From Anaeramoeba flamelloides (taxonomy: Eukaryota > Metamonada > Anaeramoebidae): a DNA stretch of 64,000 bases. Where the stretch lies: assembly GCA_027625915.1 (NCBI GenBank), contig JANTQA010000015.1, forward strand, positions 10,011,001 through 10,075,000, given 5' to 3'. The notes under the pieces are model-generated. The model had not been told where the DNA came from and ran no database searches. It saw only the letters and a program-made list of their open reading frames with translations. The position numbers and the translations under genes were made by a program. Positions 12,238 through 24,200 of the stretch are shown piece by piece (the stretch's first letter is position 1; every line of letters starts with the position of its first letter).

Positions 12238-12663
12238 TTAAAACATTGAAATAGTATTTTCATTACGAGGTTTTAGGATTTTTTCAATATTTTTTTGAAT
12301 TACATCATACATCACACCATAATTATCTCTAATATCTGAAAACATCGTTCGAAGGCTAATTTTTTGACTTTCGTCTAATTCAAAAACTGATCGTGAATAA
12401 TCTTCAATGGAGTTGTGCTTGATGATTTTTGAGATTAATTTTCCCCTTGCTACAAAGTATTTTGTCATTGAATCAATTACTTCAAAGCCAACATCCTCGC
12501 TCCTTTCTAGAACGTTCATTACTTCTTCAATAACTTCAACACCAAAATTACCACCGTCACTTATTTTTGGAACTGTTAATCTCATCCATCGTTTTACCTT
12601 AGATGTGTAATCGACCAAAACCAATACTTCTTTTTTTAAATCAGACATTAATGATAAAACATC
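12238..12663 (-). CDS. PA28/REG proteasome activator, conserved C-terminal exon
   Basis: This exon encodes the C-terminal helices of an 11S proteasome activator. It reads DVLSLMSDLKKEVLVLV, then RWMRLTVPKISDGGNFGVE, then YFVARGKLISKI, SIEDYSRS and ISLRTMFSDI, ending RPRNENTISMF-like (KPRNENTISMF). This follows PA28 alpha/gamma almost block for block, including the P-K-I-x-D-G-x-N-F-G activation-loop region and the hydrophobic C-terminal tail that docks on the 20S core. PA28 forms a heptameric ring that opens the proteasome gate. The exon is taken from the AG at 12664-12665, phase 0, because homology extends upstream of the ATG at 12648. The N-terminal helix is not in this exon. The exon at 14545-15030 ends in phase 0 and could supply it. 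Confidence 0.9.
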   Translation of the reverse strand, partial: DVLSLMSDLKKEVLVLVDYTSKVKRWMRLTVPKISDGGNFGVEVIEEVMNVLERSEDVGFEVIDSMTKYFVARGKLISKIIKHNSIEDYSRSVFELDESQKISLRTMFSDIRDNYGVMYDVIQKNIEKILKPRNENTISMF

Positions 12664-12914
12664 CTTTTAAAATAATCAAGATACAAAATTAAATATAAAG
12701 ATAATGAGAAAAATAGTAGAAGATATTAGTATTTTTACCCTTCAGGTCATGTTTTTTAAAAATCAATCTTTTGTTCAAAAATTAAAAGACACTCATCAAT
12801 TTTACAATTTTAAGGAAAAAGATTTAAATATAATCCGCAATAATCGAAGTAAATTTTAGTTATAATCTTGCTTATACTATAGCTGGGATAAAAAACACTT
12901 AATAAATTTAGTTT

Positions 12915-13310
12915 TTCGGAAAGTGCCGTAGAGTACCGTAGATAACGAAAGGCGCTGTGGAGTGCCTATGTTTTTTTTAATTTTTGGAATGTAAAGAAAA
13001 TTAAATAAATTTTCTTTACATTTCAAAAATTAAAAAAAAAATAACGACGCTTTTCCAGAATTCAAAAGAATTGCCTAAAATCTTTGATTTTACTCGATTC
13101 TTTTAAATTCTGGAAAAACTAACGAAAAGTGCCTAGGTTTTTTTTACTTTTTGAAATAAATCGAAAATTTCTTATATTTTCTGTTTATTACAAAAATTAA
13201 AAAAAAACTAACGAAAAGTGCCTAGGTTTTTTTTACTTTTGGAAATAAACCGAAAATTTCAAAAATTTTCTGTTTATTACAAAAATTAAAAAAAACCTAA
13301 CGGCAAACAT
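12915..13310. repeat. Hairpin-module cluster R3 between the two PA28 C-domain regions
   Basis: Four palindromic modules in a row: B (about 12966-13045), A (13051-13117; TTTTCCAGAATTCAAAAGAA and its complement), B (13135-13213), B (13225-13305). The last two are near-identical tandem units, each introduced by CGAAAAGTGCCTAGGTTTTT. The cluster starts with AAGTGCCGTAGAGTACCGTA. It separates the conserved PA28 exon (12238-12663) from the diverged one (13634-13928). Confidence 0.85.
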
Positions 13311-13633
13311 GAGGTAAATTTGTTCAATCACCCCTCTTCAATAATAATAAAAATAAAAAATACATTATTTGGAGATTTAAAATCAATTTTAAAATACTTT
13401 TAAAAAATCAATAAATTTGATCATTTCAAGAAGCAAAAAAATTCGGAAACAATTACGCAAGAAGACTTTTCAAATATTCTATCTTAAAACTTTTTTATTG
13501 TTACATCTCGATTACTTTTTTTTTTCATTTTATTTTCTTTTCTTTTTCTCCTATTTTTTAGGTAGTATTTCGTTTTTCTCGCATGAAACAATCAAAAAAT
13601 AAATATCTCCTTTGAAATTTCAATAAATTTTCT

Positions 13634-13928
13634 TTAAATTTTTATATATTTTTCTATTATATTTTTCAATATTTTGTGTTCATTTCCAAAAATTATCAAT
13701 AAAAATTTCCTTGAAATTTCCTGGGAACTTCTATTGGTGATTTTAATGACCATTCGGTCAATTTCATTAAAAAAATTCAATTGGTTTTCAACCAAATTTA
13801 ATTTTATTTTCATTAAAGTTTCCTTCAAAAGTAGCCCGAAATTCATCTCATTTTTGTTCTCAGGTGTCGTAAGAATTGTTCTGATTTCTGAGAAGTCATT
13901 GGAATGGTAATGTAGAAATTTAAAGAAC
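13634..13928 (-). pseudogene. Diverged PA28-like C-domain exon (duplicate or alternative exon)
   Basis: Minus-strand translation reads SEIRTILTTPENKNEMNFGL, then LLKETLMKIKLNLVENQLNF, then FNEIDRMVIKITN, ending LKNIIEKYIKI. It aligns with the PA28 C-domain at xxLLIPKIEDGNNFGVxIQE and at the final LKNIEKI. It keeps the NFG turn but loses the P-K-I-E-D-G activation loop. It is about 20 residues short in the third helix and lacks the C-terminal tail. It begins after an AG acceptor near 13929. It could be the last exon of a divergent PA28 paralogue sharing the upstream exons, a mutually exclusive exon, or a decaying duplicate. The frame is open throughout, so I cannot call it dead with certainty. 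Confidence 0.6.
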
Positions 13929-14339
13929 TCACAAGCCAAAACTCATAGAAAATGCGATCTTTTTTAGATAGAAAGCTATTCATTGAGAAGTGTTTTTAAA
14001 TAAGGAAAATCGTTATTATTTTTTTTTAATTTTGTTTCCCACGTTTCTTAGCAAGGTGTTCGAGTTCAGTTTTGAAAAATTTCTTGTTCATTTTTCTTTA
14101 AAAAAATACAACGAACAGAATTTTTTGATCCAAATTGGTGAATATTTGAAAGATCATTTTTTCAGAATGTAAATGAGATTGGACAAATCGTGTACAGTCA
14201 ATTTAGTAAATTGCAAAAGTATCACTTAAGAAAATGCTTTTAATTGGTTGTAGTGAAAAAAAAAAAAAAGTATTTTTAGTTATGAAGTCAAATAGGAGGT
14301 AATTTTGTTGAATAACCTCCCTTCAATAATAAAAAAAAA

Positions 14340-14448
14340 AAGTATTTTTTGAATTTTTTAAAGAGGTATTTTCAATTTCGTGATCCAATAAAACCCGTAT
14401 GGCTGTTAACAAATCCTTATTAGTTTTATAGATTTTTTCAAATTCTTT
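14340..14448 (-). CDS. Candidate PA28 helix-2 exon
   Basis: After a 96-base putative intron (GTTTGT...GAG) the frame reads KEFEKIYKTNKDLLTAIRVL, then LDHEIENTSLKN. It resembles the start of the PA28 C-domain helix that leads to the activation loop. The 3' splice donor is not resolved: GTTTTA after the codon for Arg in TAIR is one option, and the frame otherwise closes at 14323. Support is by position and helix pattern only. Confidence 0.4.
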
Positions 14449-14544
14449 CTCTCTCAAAAAAAAATAAAGAAACAAAGTAAAAATAATCAACAAACGAAAA
14501 AAAAAAAAATAAAGAAAAAATAAAAATCTGAAAAAAGAACAAAC

Positions 14545-15030
14545 GTTATTGCAACCAATCAAATTGTGTTCGTTCTCGAGTTGTAGTAAATTCATTGTTA
14601 CTTTTTTCATTTCCTTTTCATAATTTTTTTGTTCGACTTTTTCTTTTGTCGTTTTAAAATCGCCTTCTTTTTCTTTTTCATTTTCTTTTTCTTTTTTTGT
14701 TTTTGTTTCTGTTTCTGTTTCTTGATTACTATTCTCGGTTTTGTTCTTGTGGTTGTTTTGCTTTTTTTTACTTTTTCCGTTCTTATTGAACCTTTTTTTT
14801 TTTTTTGTATTCTGGAAATCTTTTGAGTAATTTACAAAATATTCTCGTACCTGTTGGTAACCTTTTTCCCCAAGATCGACGTTATACTTTGGGATTGAGA
14901 TCACTTTTTCAGAAAGTGCAAAAAATTTTTCCACTAATTTGATGCTCATGATCTCTAAAGCTTGTTCTTTTAAATTCTTTGTTTGTTCTTGAAATTTTTT
15001 CTTTAAAGTTTTCGTTTCTTCTGTTTCCAT
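14545..15030 (-). CDS. PA28/REG N-domain exon with KEKE loop
   Basis: A first exon of 162 codons from ATG 15030. The reading frame is open further upstream but begins at hydrophobic, unlikely residues. The first 45 residues (LKKKFQEQTKNLKEQALEIM, then KLVEKFF) match the PA28 N-terminal helix. Residues about 80-150 are a long Lys/Glu loop (TKKEKENEKEKEGDFKTTKE) equivalent to the KEKE motif that emerges from the PA28 ring. A GTTTGT donor follows at 14544. Read-through gives a Phe-rich, intron-like sequence, then an in-frame helix at about 14448-14350 (EFEKIYKTNKDLLTAIRVLL) that fits PA28 helix 2. The exon therefore probably joins either that helix and 13928-13634, or directly 12663-12238 (phase 0 in both cases). 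Transcripts are needed to decide. Confidence 0.75.
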
Positions 15031-17305
15031 TTGAAAAAAATACCAATTGTGTTTTGTGTGTAACTTTCGACAAGTTATGTCCAAAAGTATTAAAAGTAAA
15101 AATGATAAAAAAATAATGAAATTACCCATACTTACAATTTTAATTCAACAAAATGATTTCACAAGGTTAATAATAGAGAAACCAAATCAAACATTTTGTT
15201 GTATTTACTGTATTTTTAAAATTACCGACTAATTGTCCTATTTTTAAGGGATTAATGTCAACATAGATACGTCTATAATCAAAGTACGTTGTAATTGGGC
15301 GTAAACAATATTAGTGAGACATGGCTCAAATAGCTCTAAAAAATCTATATTAAATCTTATTGCACAATAAATTATGACATTTTTTACTAAGGATCACAAT
15401 ATAAAAAATTTCATTTTGAAGTAATTTTTTTTAATTCCTTTTCCAAATCTTAAAATAGAAACCCAAAACACAGTATTCTAGTATTTTATAAATTAGTTTT
15501 AGAACTTTCAAAAGTAACTATTTATATAATTTTTGAATTTCAAAGATTAATCCAATAATCATCATGATAAAAGCACAAAGACTGATTATTTTTGTTTACT
15601 TTTGATAAAGATACTTGTAACATCAATACATTTCCATGATTTGAGAAATAATTTGTCAAAAAAACGTATTCCTTGATTATTTGATTATTTAAAAAAAACT
15701 GATTTTTTTGGCAACTAATCTATATTTTGCCACAAATTTTTGAAATATATTTTGCAACTTTGAAGTCTGAAAATTGATGATTCAACCTTTAACTGTGTGG
15801 TGAAATGCAGATTTTTTTTCTGAAATTGTTGGATTTTTTACTTATATATAGGATCATTTTTAATTGATGAGATCAAAACAAATATTACTACTTGCTAATC
15901 GATTTTTTATAAACATTTCGAACAATTTAGTAATAATATTAGTTACACCTAATAACAACATATTTGATCTTAGGATTCTCCTTGGTAGATGCTAATCCCT
16001 TAAGACTTAATCATTTGAGAGAAAATCTTTTCACACTTTTGTTCATTGAAATATTTATCAGACCTTAAAACTAAAAATTAAGATCAATTAAAAGAAGAAA
16101 CAAATTAACTTCACAGAATAATTCATTTAATTATTATCAATTAAATCAATAAATACAATTTAACTTTCCTTTTTTATCTCATTGTTATCATGATTTTAGA
16201 GATATCGTAAAAAATAGTCAATTGTTTTCCAAATCTTTAATAAGAGATCAATCCAAGAAAAACACTTTTACCATAAGATCGTCTTAAATAAACTCTTTTT
16301 GTTACTAACCCCCGATTTTTTTATTAATTATTTATTTTTTCTTTTATCAATTGATCTTATTTTTTGTTTTCAGGTTCTATTAATGTTCCCAATTAAAAAT
16401 TGTTTTAAAATTATTTTCCCTAGTTGAATCTTTTTCCCTAATGGTAATTTGAATTTTTTTTGTTTTCCTTTTCATCAGTATGAGTTTTCTTAATCATTTG
16501 ATCAAAAGATTTTATCGAATATAGAAGTGTCAAAAATCTTCTATCAATAAACCAAGTTGAAGAAACTTACTGTTTTAGTGTTTCTGCCCTCTAGGAAAGT
16601 TGATAATTATTTACCATTTTTGATATTTTAATCCTCTGAACCTTACTAAAAAATGATTTCTTGAATGCCACCAGATATTGAAACTTGAAAACTAAAATAC
16701 TATTTTCATGACTCTAGATGTGAAAAGTACGAAAATAAATTAGAGTTATGTCTTTTTCTTCAATTTTTTGGAACATTTTTAGATCCATTTTTGGTGAAAT
16801 TTAATTAAATTTTCGATCCACATTTATGTTTTGGTTAAATCTTTGAATTTAACTCAAGAGTATCAATGTAATAGAACCGGGAAGGTCTATATTTGAGATC
16901 GATCCTTTCTTTTATAGAAGACCAAACACGAAACATCACTTTTGCAATAAACTTTTTGAAACCAAGAACAAAAATAATTTTTCTTAATACTGATCCAAAA
17001 AAATCTTGTTTACAAATCATAAAACCCTTTTTTCAAAATTACCCATATTCTTTTTTTTTTTTCTTATTCTAATACAATATATAATATTCACTACCCAATA
17101 GAACCACTGAACTTGCATAATAAATTTTGAAAGTTAAAACCTCTTGATTTTTTAAGTAAAAAAAAAATTAGGAAGGGAATATGTTAAATTTTTTTGTAAT
17201 TTTACTAAGTTTTTTTGAAGGGTATTGTTTTTTTGTTATAGACAAAAAATATATTTTCAAATTTCAACTCTTTTTTTAGTAAAAAAATTAATTTGATACA
17301 CAATT

Positions 17306-17705
17306 GCAATATTGATATCTTAATATTTTGAGTTTTTTACTAAATTTATCATTTTTCCAAAAATTATAAAACTTTTAAAATGCACTCACAAGACACAGGT
17401 TTCTTGTCAAAAAACTGGAAATTTCTAATATCAAAAAAAATTCCATTTAATAAACAAATAAAAATGTTTGGGGTTGAAATAGAAATTTAAAAATTAAAAA
17501 TTATTTACAGAATTCAAAAAACAAAAACAACCACAAAAATTTTTATTCTATCATTAAATTGATTTTTTTTTTGCTATTAAAAGCCTTGTTTTTTTTTTTT
17601 TGACAAGAAGCCTATACCTTGTGGGTTCATTGGAAAAGTTTTATAATTTTTGGAAAAATGACATATTTATTAAAAAACTCAAAATATTAAGACATCAATT
17701 TTTAC
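17306..17705. mobile_element. MITE family 2, copy 2
   Basis: It shares order and sequence with 1875-2270: an AATATTGATATCTTAATATT left arm, an internal GTTTGGGGTTGAAATAGAAA, a shared TTTTTATTCTATCATTAAAT, and a right arm ending TTAAGACATCAATTTTTA. The spacing is the same, about 400 bases. It is more diverged than copy 1 and non-coding. Confidence 0.6.
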
Positions 17706-17903
17706 ATATGTATACTTCATTTTTAGAAACTTTTCTTATATAATCTTAAAACTTTCAGAAAACAACACCATATTTACATATTGTTTATTGTAAATTTCCA
17801 TGTTGATTTAATGTGAAAACATCCCCGAAAAAAGAAATATGACTTATTAATTTGAAAAATTGATGAAATAAGTCTACAAGGGCAATTTGAAAAAAAGTTC
17901 ACC

Positions 17904-18093
17904 CAGTGCCACTTTTAAGGTACAAACCTTCATCGAAATTGAGGTATAAAGAAATTACAAATTTGTAAATAAATATAGATTCTAGGAAAATAGTTTGGGG
18001 TAAAAAAAATAACCAAAAATTTGTACTTTAATTGAATTTTTTTTCAACCATAAATTTTGTTGAAAGTTTCTATCTATAAAGTGGAACTGGTTG
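17904..18093. mobile_element. MITE family 1, copy 2 (decayed)
   Basis: The left end CAGTGCCACTTTTAAGGTAC and right end AAAGTGGAACTGGTTG mirror the family-1 ends. The interior keeps the order of internal blocks seen at 988-1182. A TA follows the right end but not the left, so the target duplication has decayed. Confidence 0.6.
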
Positions 18094-19616
18094 TAATTAA
18101 AGTGAATTTAATCCGTTTTTCCTTTTATTTCTAAAGTTGACCCCCTTTTCAAAATAAATTTTGTACTTACTTTTTTTTCTTCATTTTTAGGTAAGGTTTT
18201 ATTTTGAAATTAATTAATCCCAAAATATTCTAAATACAAAATTTTCATTAAGTTTGATTTTTTTTCTATACCAATTTGAAAGAATTGATAACCAAGAAAC
18301 CAGTTAACAAAATAAAAAAATTCTCAAATGTAAGAAAAAAACCAATAAAATCAAACTTAAAAACTTGTATCATTCAAAATGGAGAAAACCTGATTAAAAA
18401 AACTTTTTTTTTTGTGACAGATGGAATGAAATTGATCGAAAATAAAAAAGATATTTTAAACTCACATATTGTAATTAATAAGAATTATAATAATAATAAC
18501 TTTTCAATAAACGAAAATATTTTTATTTTTTGGTAACAGATTGATTATTTGAGAAGCTTAATAAAAAGAAATATCTTTAATAATTTTTAAATTGATTGGT
18601 TAATTTTTTTTCTTTTATTCTTTTGTTTTTTCGTTATAATATAAATTTCCCCATCAAAAATTATTCTCATATTCAAGAGTATATCAACAATATTCTTCAA
18701 ACTCCAATTATTACCTTTTTATAATTATTTTTATTTTTTTTTTAGCAATAAGTTAACTTATTACTGCCCTGTTTAAGGACTACATTCCCACCCTTAAAAG
18801 TGTTGACTAATTGTGTTATTTCACTTTAAAAAAAAAATTCACACAGAAGGAATTGGAAAAAAAAAAAAAAAAATTTTTTGTCATCTTTACCTTTTCAAGA
18901 AGACTATTTTTCTTTGTTTTTCAATGAAAAGGAAAAATGAAAATAACAAAAAAAATAATTCCTAAAAAATCGCTTTTGGGGATTATCAAGTGCATTTCAA
19001 ATTTTAGAAAATTTCGAACTTGTAAAAACATATTTAAAAAATATGTAGAACAGCTCAAGAAAATAGTGTGAGTTCCGAAAGTTGAAATGGAAATTCTAAA
19101 ATATTAAAATCAAATTTTTGTATGATCTAACAAGGTAAAAATTGTGAAAATTGTTGAAATTGTGAAAATTTCATATTTTTTCTAAAAGAAATTTCTCCTT
19201 GGGCATATATTACTTGGATTACATAAGTCTTCCAAGGATGATTTTATACATAATTTCGCTGTTTTCGCCTAAAAACGAAGACCTTAAACCTTTAATTCCT
19301 CTGAAAAAAAGTATTTAGGATTAGATAGTGAAGAAAAATTTTGAAAATGTTGATTTTTAGTTTGGATTTATGAAAAATTCAAGTTCAATTAATGGAAATG
19401 ATACCATAGTAAACAGATCTTTGCTAACCAAAAATTTAGAAGAAATTATTTTCATATTTAATGATAATATATAAAACGAAGGAAGGCCACTTTGCTGATT
19501 ATGCTATAAATATATTGTATATTTCACTTAAGATTGTTATGATCATGCTCATTTACTGAAACGATTCATTCGATAATCAAAAACATAAAACTTGATGAAA
19601 ACTTTATTAATTTTTA

Positions 19617-19815
19617 TTTTTTATTTTCAAACTTCATTTCCAAATTATTGGCCCATTAAAAATCAAATTTTGAAAATAAATATTTTTATAAATTAAAGTT
19701 ATCTATTATAATAAAAAAATTTACTATTTTAATATTCAGTTCTATACACTAGAAATATAATTTTTGGTCATAAGATAAAATTAAAAAAAAAATGGGTCAT
19801 TTATTATGAATTTTA
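19617..19815. repeat. Dispersed repeat, copy 1
   Basis: About 200 bases in the same orientation as 47127-47330. Both contain AACTTCATTTC, then a block ending TATTTTTATAAAT or TCTTTTTATAAAT, then TTTACTATTTTAATATYCAG and TTCTATACAC. No reading frame and no obvious terminal repeats, so the class is unknown. Confidence 0.6.
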
Positions 19816-21256
19816 GTTTATAAATTTCACTTGTTATACACTTATAAGATTATAAATTTTACCAAATACTTATTTTTTAAATCCATTTGATCTACCGCTG
19901 AAAAAGAATTTTTTTTTGATTAGAAATTTATTATTTTAAATAAAAGCCAAATTTAGAAAAGGTAGACAATAAGTGTTTCAAATTATCCTTCGGAATATGT
20001 TTTTTTTTCTTGAAATAAAACTTGTAATTTAAAGAGTAAAAAAGTTATTTTTCAGATCAGAAAAATTTAAAAATAAATTCTTTTTGATTTTTTGTGATTT
20101 CTACATTGACAAAAAATAAATAAAATACTGAGGGTAAATTTTTTTTGAAAAATATCAAAAACAATTTAAAAGACTAAACTCTTGATTTGTTCATTTAAAA
20201 ATAAAATTTTGTTTCAATTTTCAGAACTGTTTTACATTTATTTTTTAAACAAAGATCTCTGGAAACAGCAACAGAGTTTGAAAAAAACAACGAAATTAAA
20301 CAAAACAGAATTACTGGTTCACAACATAAAAGTGTCAAAAAAATGTTCTTTTCAAGTCTCAAATAAAAAAACTTGAAATATTAATAAAAATGTTAATTTT
20401 TAATTACAATTTCTATAATCAGATACCCTGATCATTTGAGTCCCTAAATTATCGTTTTTACCTCTCACAAACCTTTGAAAAAGGAAACCTTAAAAAATTA
20501 ACTGACAAAAGTTTGAAAACCACACTCAAATTTCCTTTTAAAAAAATAACTTTCCTTTTTGACAAAAATTGTAAGAATTCTTTGGGTTGGTTTTAATTCA
20601 ATCAAGAATTGTAATTCAGTTTACTTTTTTTTTTAATAAAATGAAACTCAAATAGCTTTGTATTAAAAATTTTCAACTTTCCAAATTAAATCCTCCGAAA
20701 TATTCCAAAAGTCATCAAATTTTATTTATATTTATCACTTTTAAGGGTGTTTATGTGATCAAAAAAAGTTTACCTTCTTCTATATTTATTTTAAGTAAGA
20801 AATCAAAAAAATTAAACAACAGTATATTTCTCGAATAGTAATTAATTTTTTCCACGAGAGTTAACAAGTCTGTTCTTCATATTACTTTTTCAAAAACTTT
20901 GAGTTTGATCAAAAAAATAATGCTAATCCAATTCCTGTTTTTGGAAAAGTATCAACATAAGTGAATGTGATACGGAAATAAAAGGATGGGGAAATCAATT
21001 AGTAATTTTTGCATCAAAATGAACCTTGAACCTAGACCCCACTAAAACGAAAATTGAGAAATTAAAAAAGAACACTTTGTGGGTCATTGAAACCTCGAAA
21101 TCAACAAATAAAAATCAGAATATCTGGTTTTGTTTCAAAAATTAGAGAGAAAGATACATTTTTTTTAAATCTAAATTTTTTTTAATCAATTTTATCGTTT
21201 ATTTGACAGTCGGTTTTTTAGCCTTCTGTTTCTCTACATTCTAAAATTGTTTCAAG

Positions 21257-24200
21257 ATGTCAAAAAGCAACCCGAGATTCAAGAAAAAAGGTAAAACAGG
21301 CGTCTCTCGTTTTATTTCTTTCAAGTCAAATGGGAATTCAATTAAAGAACTCGAACTGATCTTGCAAGATTTACACATCAAAAAACAAAAACTTCAAAGC
21401 CAACTCCAGGATTTGAAAAGTTTAAAAACAAAAATTGAAACGTTTAGAGAAAGGAAAAAGGAAGCAAAGGTGGAAAAAGAAGTTTTGAAATATAAATTAG
21501 ACAACATCAAAAACGAAATTGAAAAAATGAAAAGTTTTTGCACTAACAAAAAGTCCAAGCAAAACTACAAATTAAAATGGAAAGGGTTTGTAAATCTGAG
21601 AAACACAAAAAAAAAAGCGCAAACAACAATTCAGGAACAGGAGAAAGAGAAAAAAAAACTAATAGGAAAACGAAAAGGAAACTTTTACAATAAACAAAAT
21701 GAAAAAGGTGGAAAAAATGAACTGGACAAACTAAGAACAACTAATTCATCTTCTGTTCTTAATTTTGACCCAAAAAAAGTATGTCTTAGAGAGTTGTATT
21801 TAACAACTCGATTTGTTGAACGATTATTGGTGAAAGAAGATATGAAAAAACAGCATTTAATTGATCGGAGCAATCTCTTGGAGCAATTCAAAAAACGAAA
21901 AGAACAATTGAACCAGCTTCCATTAACAAAACATGAGATTAGTTGGGGTTTACTTTGTGGGACTAGTGAAAATTCAAAATCGATCAAGAAGAAATTGCAA
22001 AAACAGGAAAGGATTATTTTTCAGAAAAAAAGAAAACTTGAGAAATTAGAAAGGCAAATACAAAAGAGTTATTTTGACTTGTCAAATTACCATGATGGAA
22101 AGACAATATTTTTATCAATTAAGGATCGTATTCGTGAGTACGAGATCAGAATCAAATGTGAATTTGTCGAAAGGCAAGAGTTAATAAACCAAATCGAAGA
22201 GCTTCAAGAAATTATTTCTCTCAATGAAGATGAGGATGAAAATGAAGTCGAAAAAGACAAACAGGAGAACAAAGGAATAGAAATGAACATAAAAAACTAT
22301 ATTAAACATAGCCAATTAGGCGAAATTGAATTAATGATCGGAAACGGAATCATGGAAAAACAGAATGATGATCGGGAGGATGAAAAAGATCCAAATGAAA
22401 GAATTAAGAAAGATATTTTTGTGAACGAAAATGAGAAAAACTTTGAAAACTTCATTTTGGGTCATGATTCTACTTCTCCTACTCTTTCCAAAAAGTGTTT
22501 TGTTCAAAAAGATATCAAGAAACAATTAAAAATTCAAAATTCTAGCCTATATAATAAAAGCAAGAAAAAAGAGTTGAAAAAAATGAAAAAACCTTTGAAA
22601 AAAAAGAAAAAAAAAAAACTGATTGCAATAAAAAAAACGACTTCACAAGCATCGAAAAGTCATCTCCTTTTGCCATACTATTCAAAAAAAGACAACCCAT
22701 TCCACGAATTTAATCAATTGAAGAAACCTATGAATAATGTTTCTAGTTATATTAGATCCAAAAAGGAAAATAATAATGATCAACAGTCCTTTAATAAACA
22801 CCTAAAAACAAATTCCTTATTAGAATTGTTTCCCCAAAAGGATTTGGATTCTTATAATAAGCCCTTATTACAGAAGCAATCACAATATTATGATTCAGAA
22901 TCAACGTTTATCACAAGAATTGATAAACGCGATAGACGTAACCTGTCCTCTAGGTCCTTCTGTGGTTACCAGAATAGTCCTGATTCTTCTCAAACAACTC
23001 CCAATAATAATCAAAAAATCACAATTCCTTCTTTTTTATCTATGATGAAGATTCCAAATGCTATTGATTATTTCCGTCAATTTTTAGTTGAGAATTTAAA
23101 GCAAGAAAACTATTTATTTTTTGAAGATGTGAAAAGTTTTAAAACACTCTGTTTTTCAGAAAAGGTAATCAAATTTATTCTTCTTTTTGTACTTTTTTCT
23201 ACCCCTTCAGGATTTTAACAAATACGAAAATATCTTTTAACTTTTTTTTCCATGTTGTTAGTAAAAAAACAAATCCTCATGATCCATAAATCAATAATAT
23301 TTTTAAAAAAAAATAATTCAAAATTCACATAAGTTATTCTTTTTAGCGTCTATTTATCATTTGATTTTTAGTGGGTATTACTTTTATTTTTTGCTTGAAA
23401 CTTTTGAATTTGTCAGAATATCAACTCAATAGAAACTGTTAAAAAATAATATTTACAGTTTTTTATTTTCACTTGATATAATTTCAATTTAGATAAACTA
23501 TTTTCTCCTTTCCCGAACAAAAAATTGAAATTACTTGTGAAAATGTTTGAAAATCAAGATCCTGATAGATCAAGCCCTGTTCAGTTTATTTTTGATTATA
23601 CTAGGGTTTAAGTTAAGTGTGGCAATATACTTTAATATTATGTAAACAGACCCGAACATAAGTGTCAAAAAAAAAAAAAAAAAAATATTTTCAATTTGTT
23701 CTTGGTCTGTTAGAGAGGTAAAAAAATATAAATGATTAAAATAGAAATCAAAATTATTAATGTTTTGGTTTTCCATTCAGAGAAAATTTATTAAATATTT
23801 AATATTTGTGAAATAGAGTGTATTCCACTTGAACCAGATCCCAAAATCATATAGCATTCAAATTAAAATGATTTTATTTATTCAAAAATTTATTAGTCTT
23901 CTAATTGAAATTTAGAAACTTTTTTAAAATACTCATAATTATAATTGAGGTTAAGAACCATTCAAAGGGAAGTTTTGAAAGTTTCTAATTGTTTTTTTTT
24001 TTTTTCCAAATCATAATGATAAAAAACTAGCCACATACTGTGAATCACATCCTAATTCTCAGCTGAATATTATAAAAGTCCAATTTCAGAACAATAAAAA
24101 ATTTATTTTATTATAAAAATAATAAATAACTATCATTTCAAGCTAACTTATTTAAATCCCGGTTCAACTTATTTGAATTATCTTTGGTAAATTTCTTTGG

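Larger units (their letters stand above)
15031..21256. other. Gene-free region with dispersed repeat copies
   Basis: No convincing exon on either strand in about 6.2 kb. It holds the second copies of MITE family 2 (about 17306-17705) and family 1 (17904-18093). It also holds a dispersed repeat (19617-19815) shared with 47127-47330. A Lys/Asn-rich open frame of 86 codons at 18276-18536 starts with TTG and lacks any recognisable domain; I do not call it. The last 60 bases before 21257 are probably the leader of the RGS-DUF547 gene. Confidence 0.45.

Noticed and set aside
12407-12610. Plus-strand 67-codon frame across the PA28 exon
   Set aside because: Antisense shadow of the conserved PA28 coding sequence.
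12721-12860. Plus-strand text after a CAG reading MFFKNQSFVQKLKDTHQFYN up to TAG
   Set aside because: Only about 38 codons, with no partner exon and no family; it could be a terminal exon but cannot be supported.
18276-18536. An 86-codon Lys/Asn-rich frame
   Set aside because: Non-ATG start, no domain, no splice context; expected by chance at this composition.
23165-23209. A 45-base intron at the end of the first RGS-DUF547 exon
   Set aside because: It leads to a stop about 11 codons later and cuts the RGS domain in half, while the 26918 acceptor restores a full RGS in phase.
23541-23610. Text reading FENQDPDRSSPVQFIFDYTR, resembling the middle of an RGS domain
   Set aside because: The true middle of the RGS domain (SVFEININSLTRQKI) is in the exon at 26919; this match is short and unnecessary.
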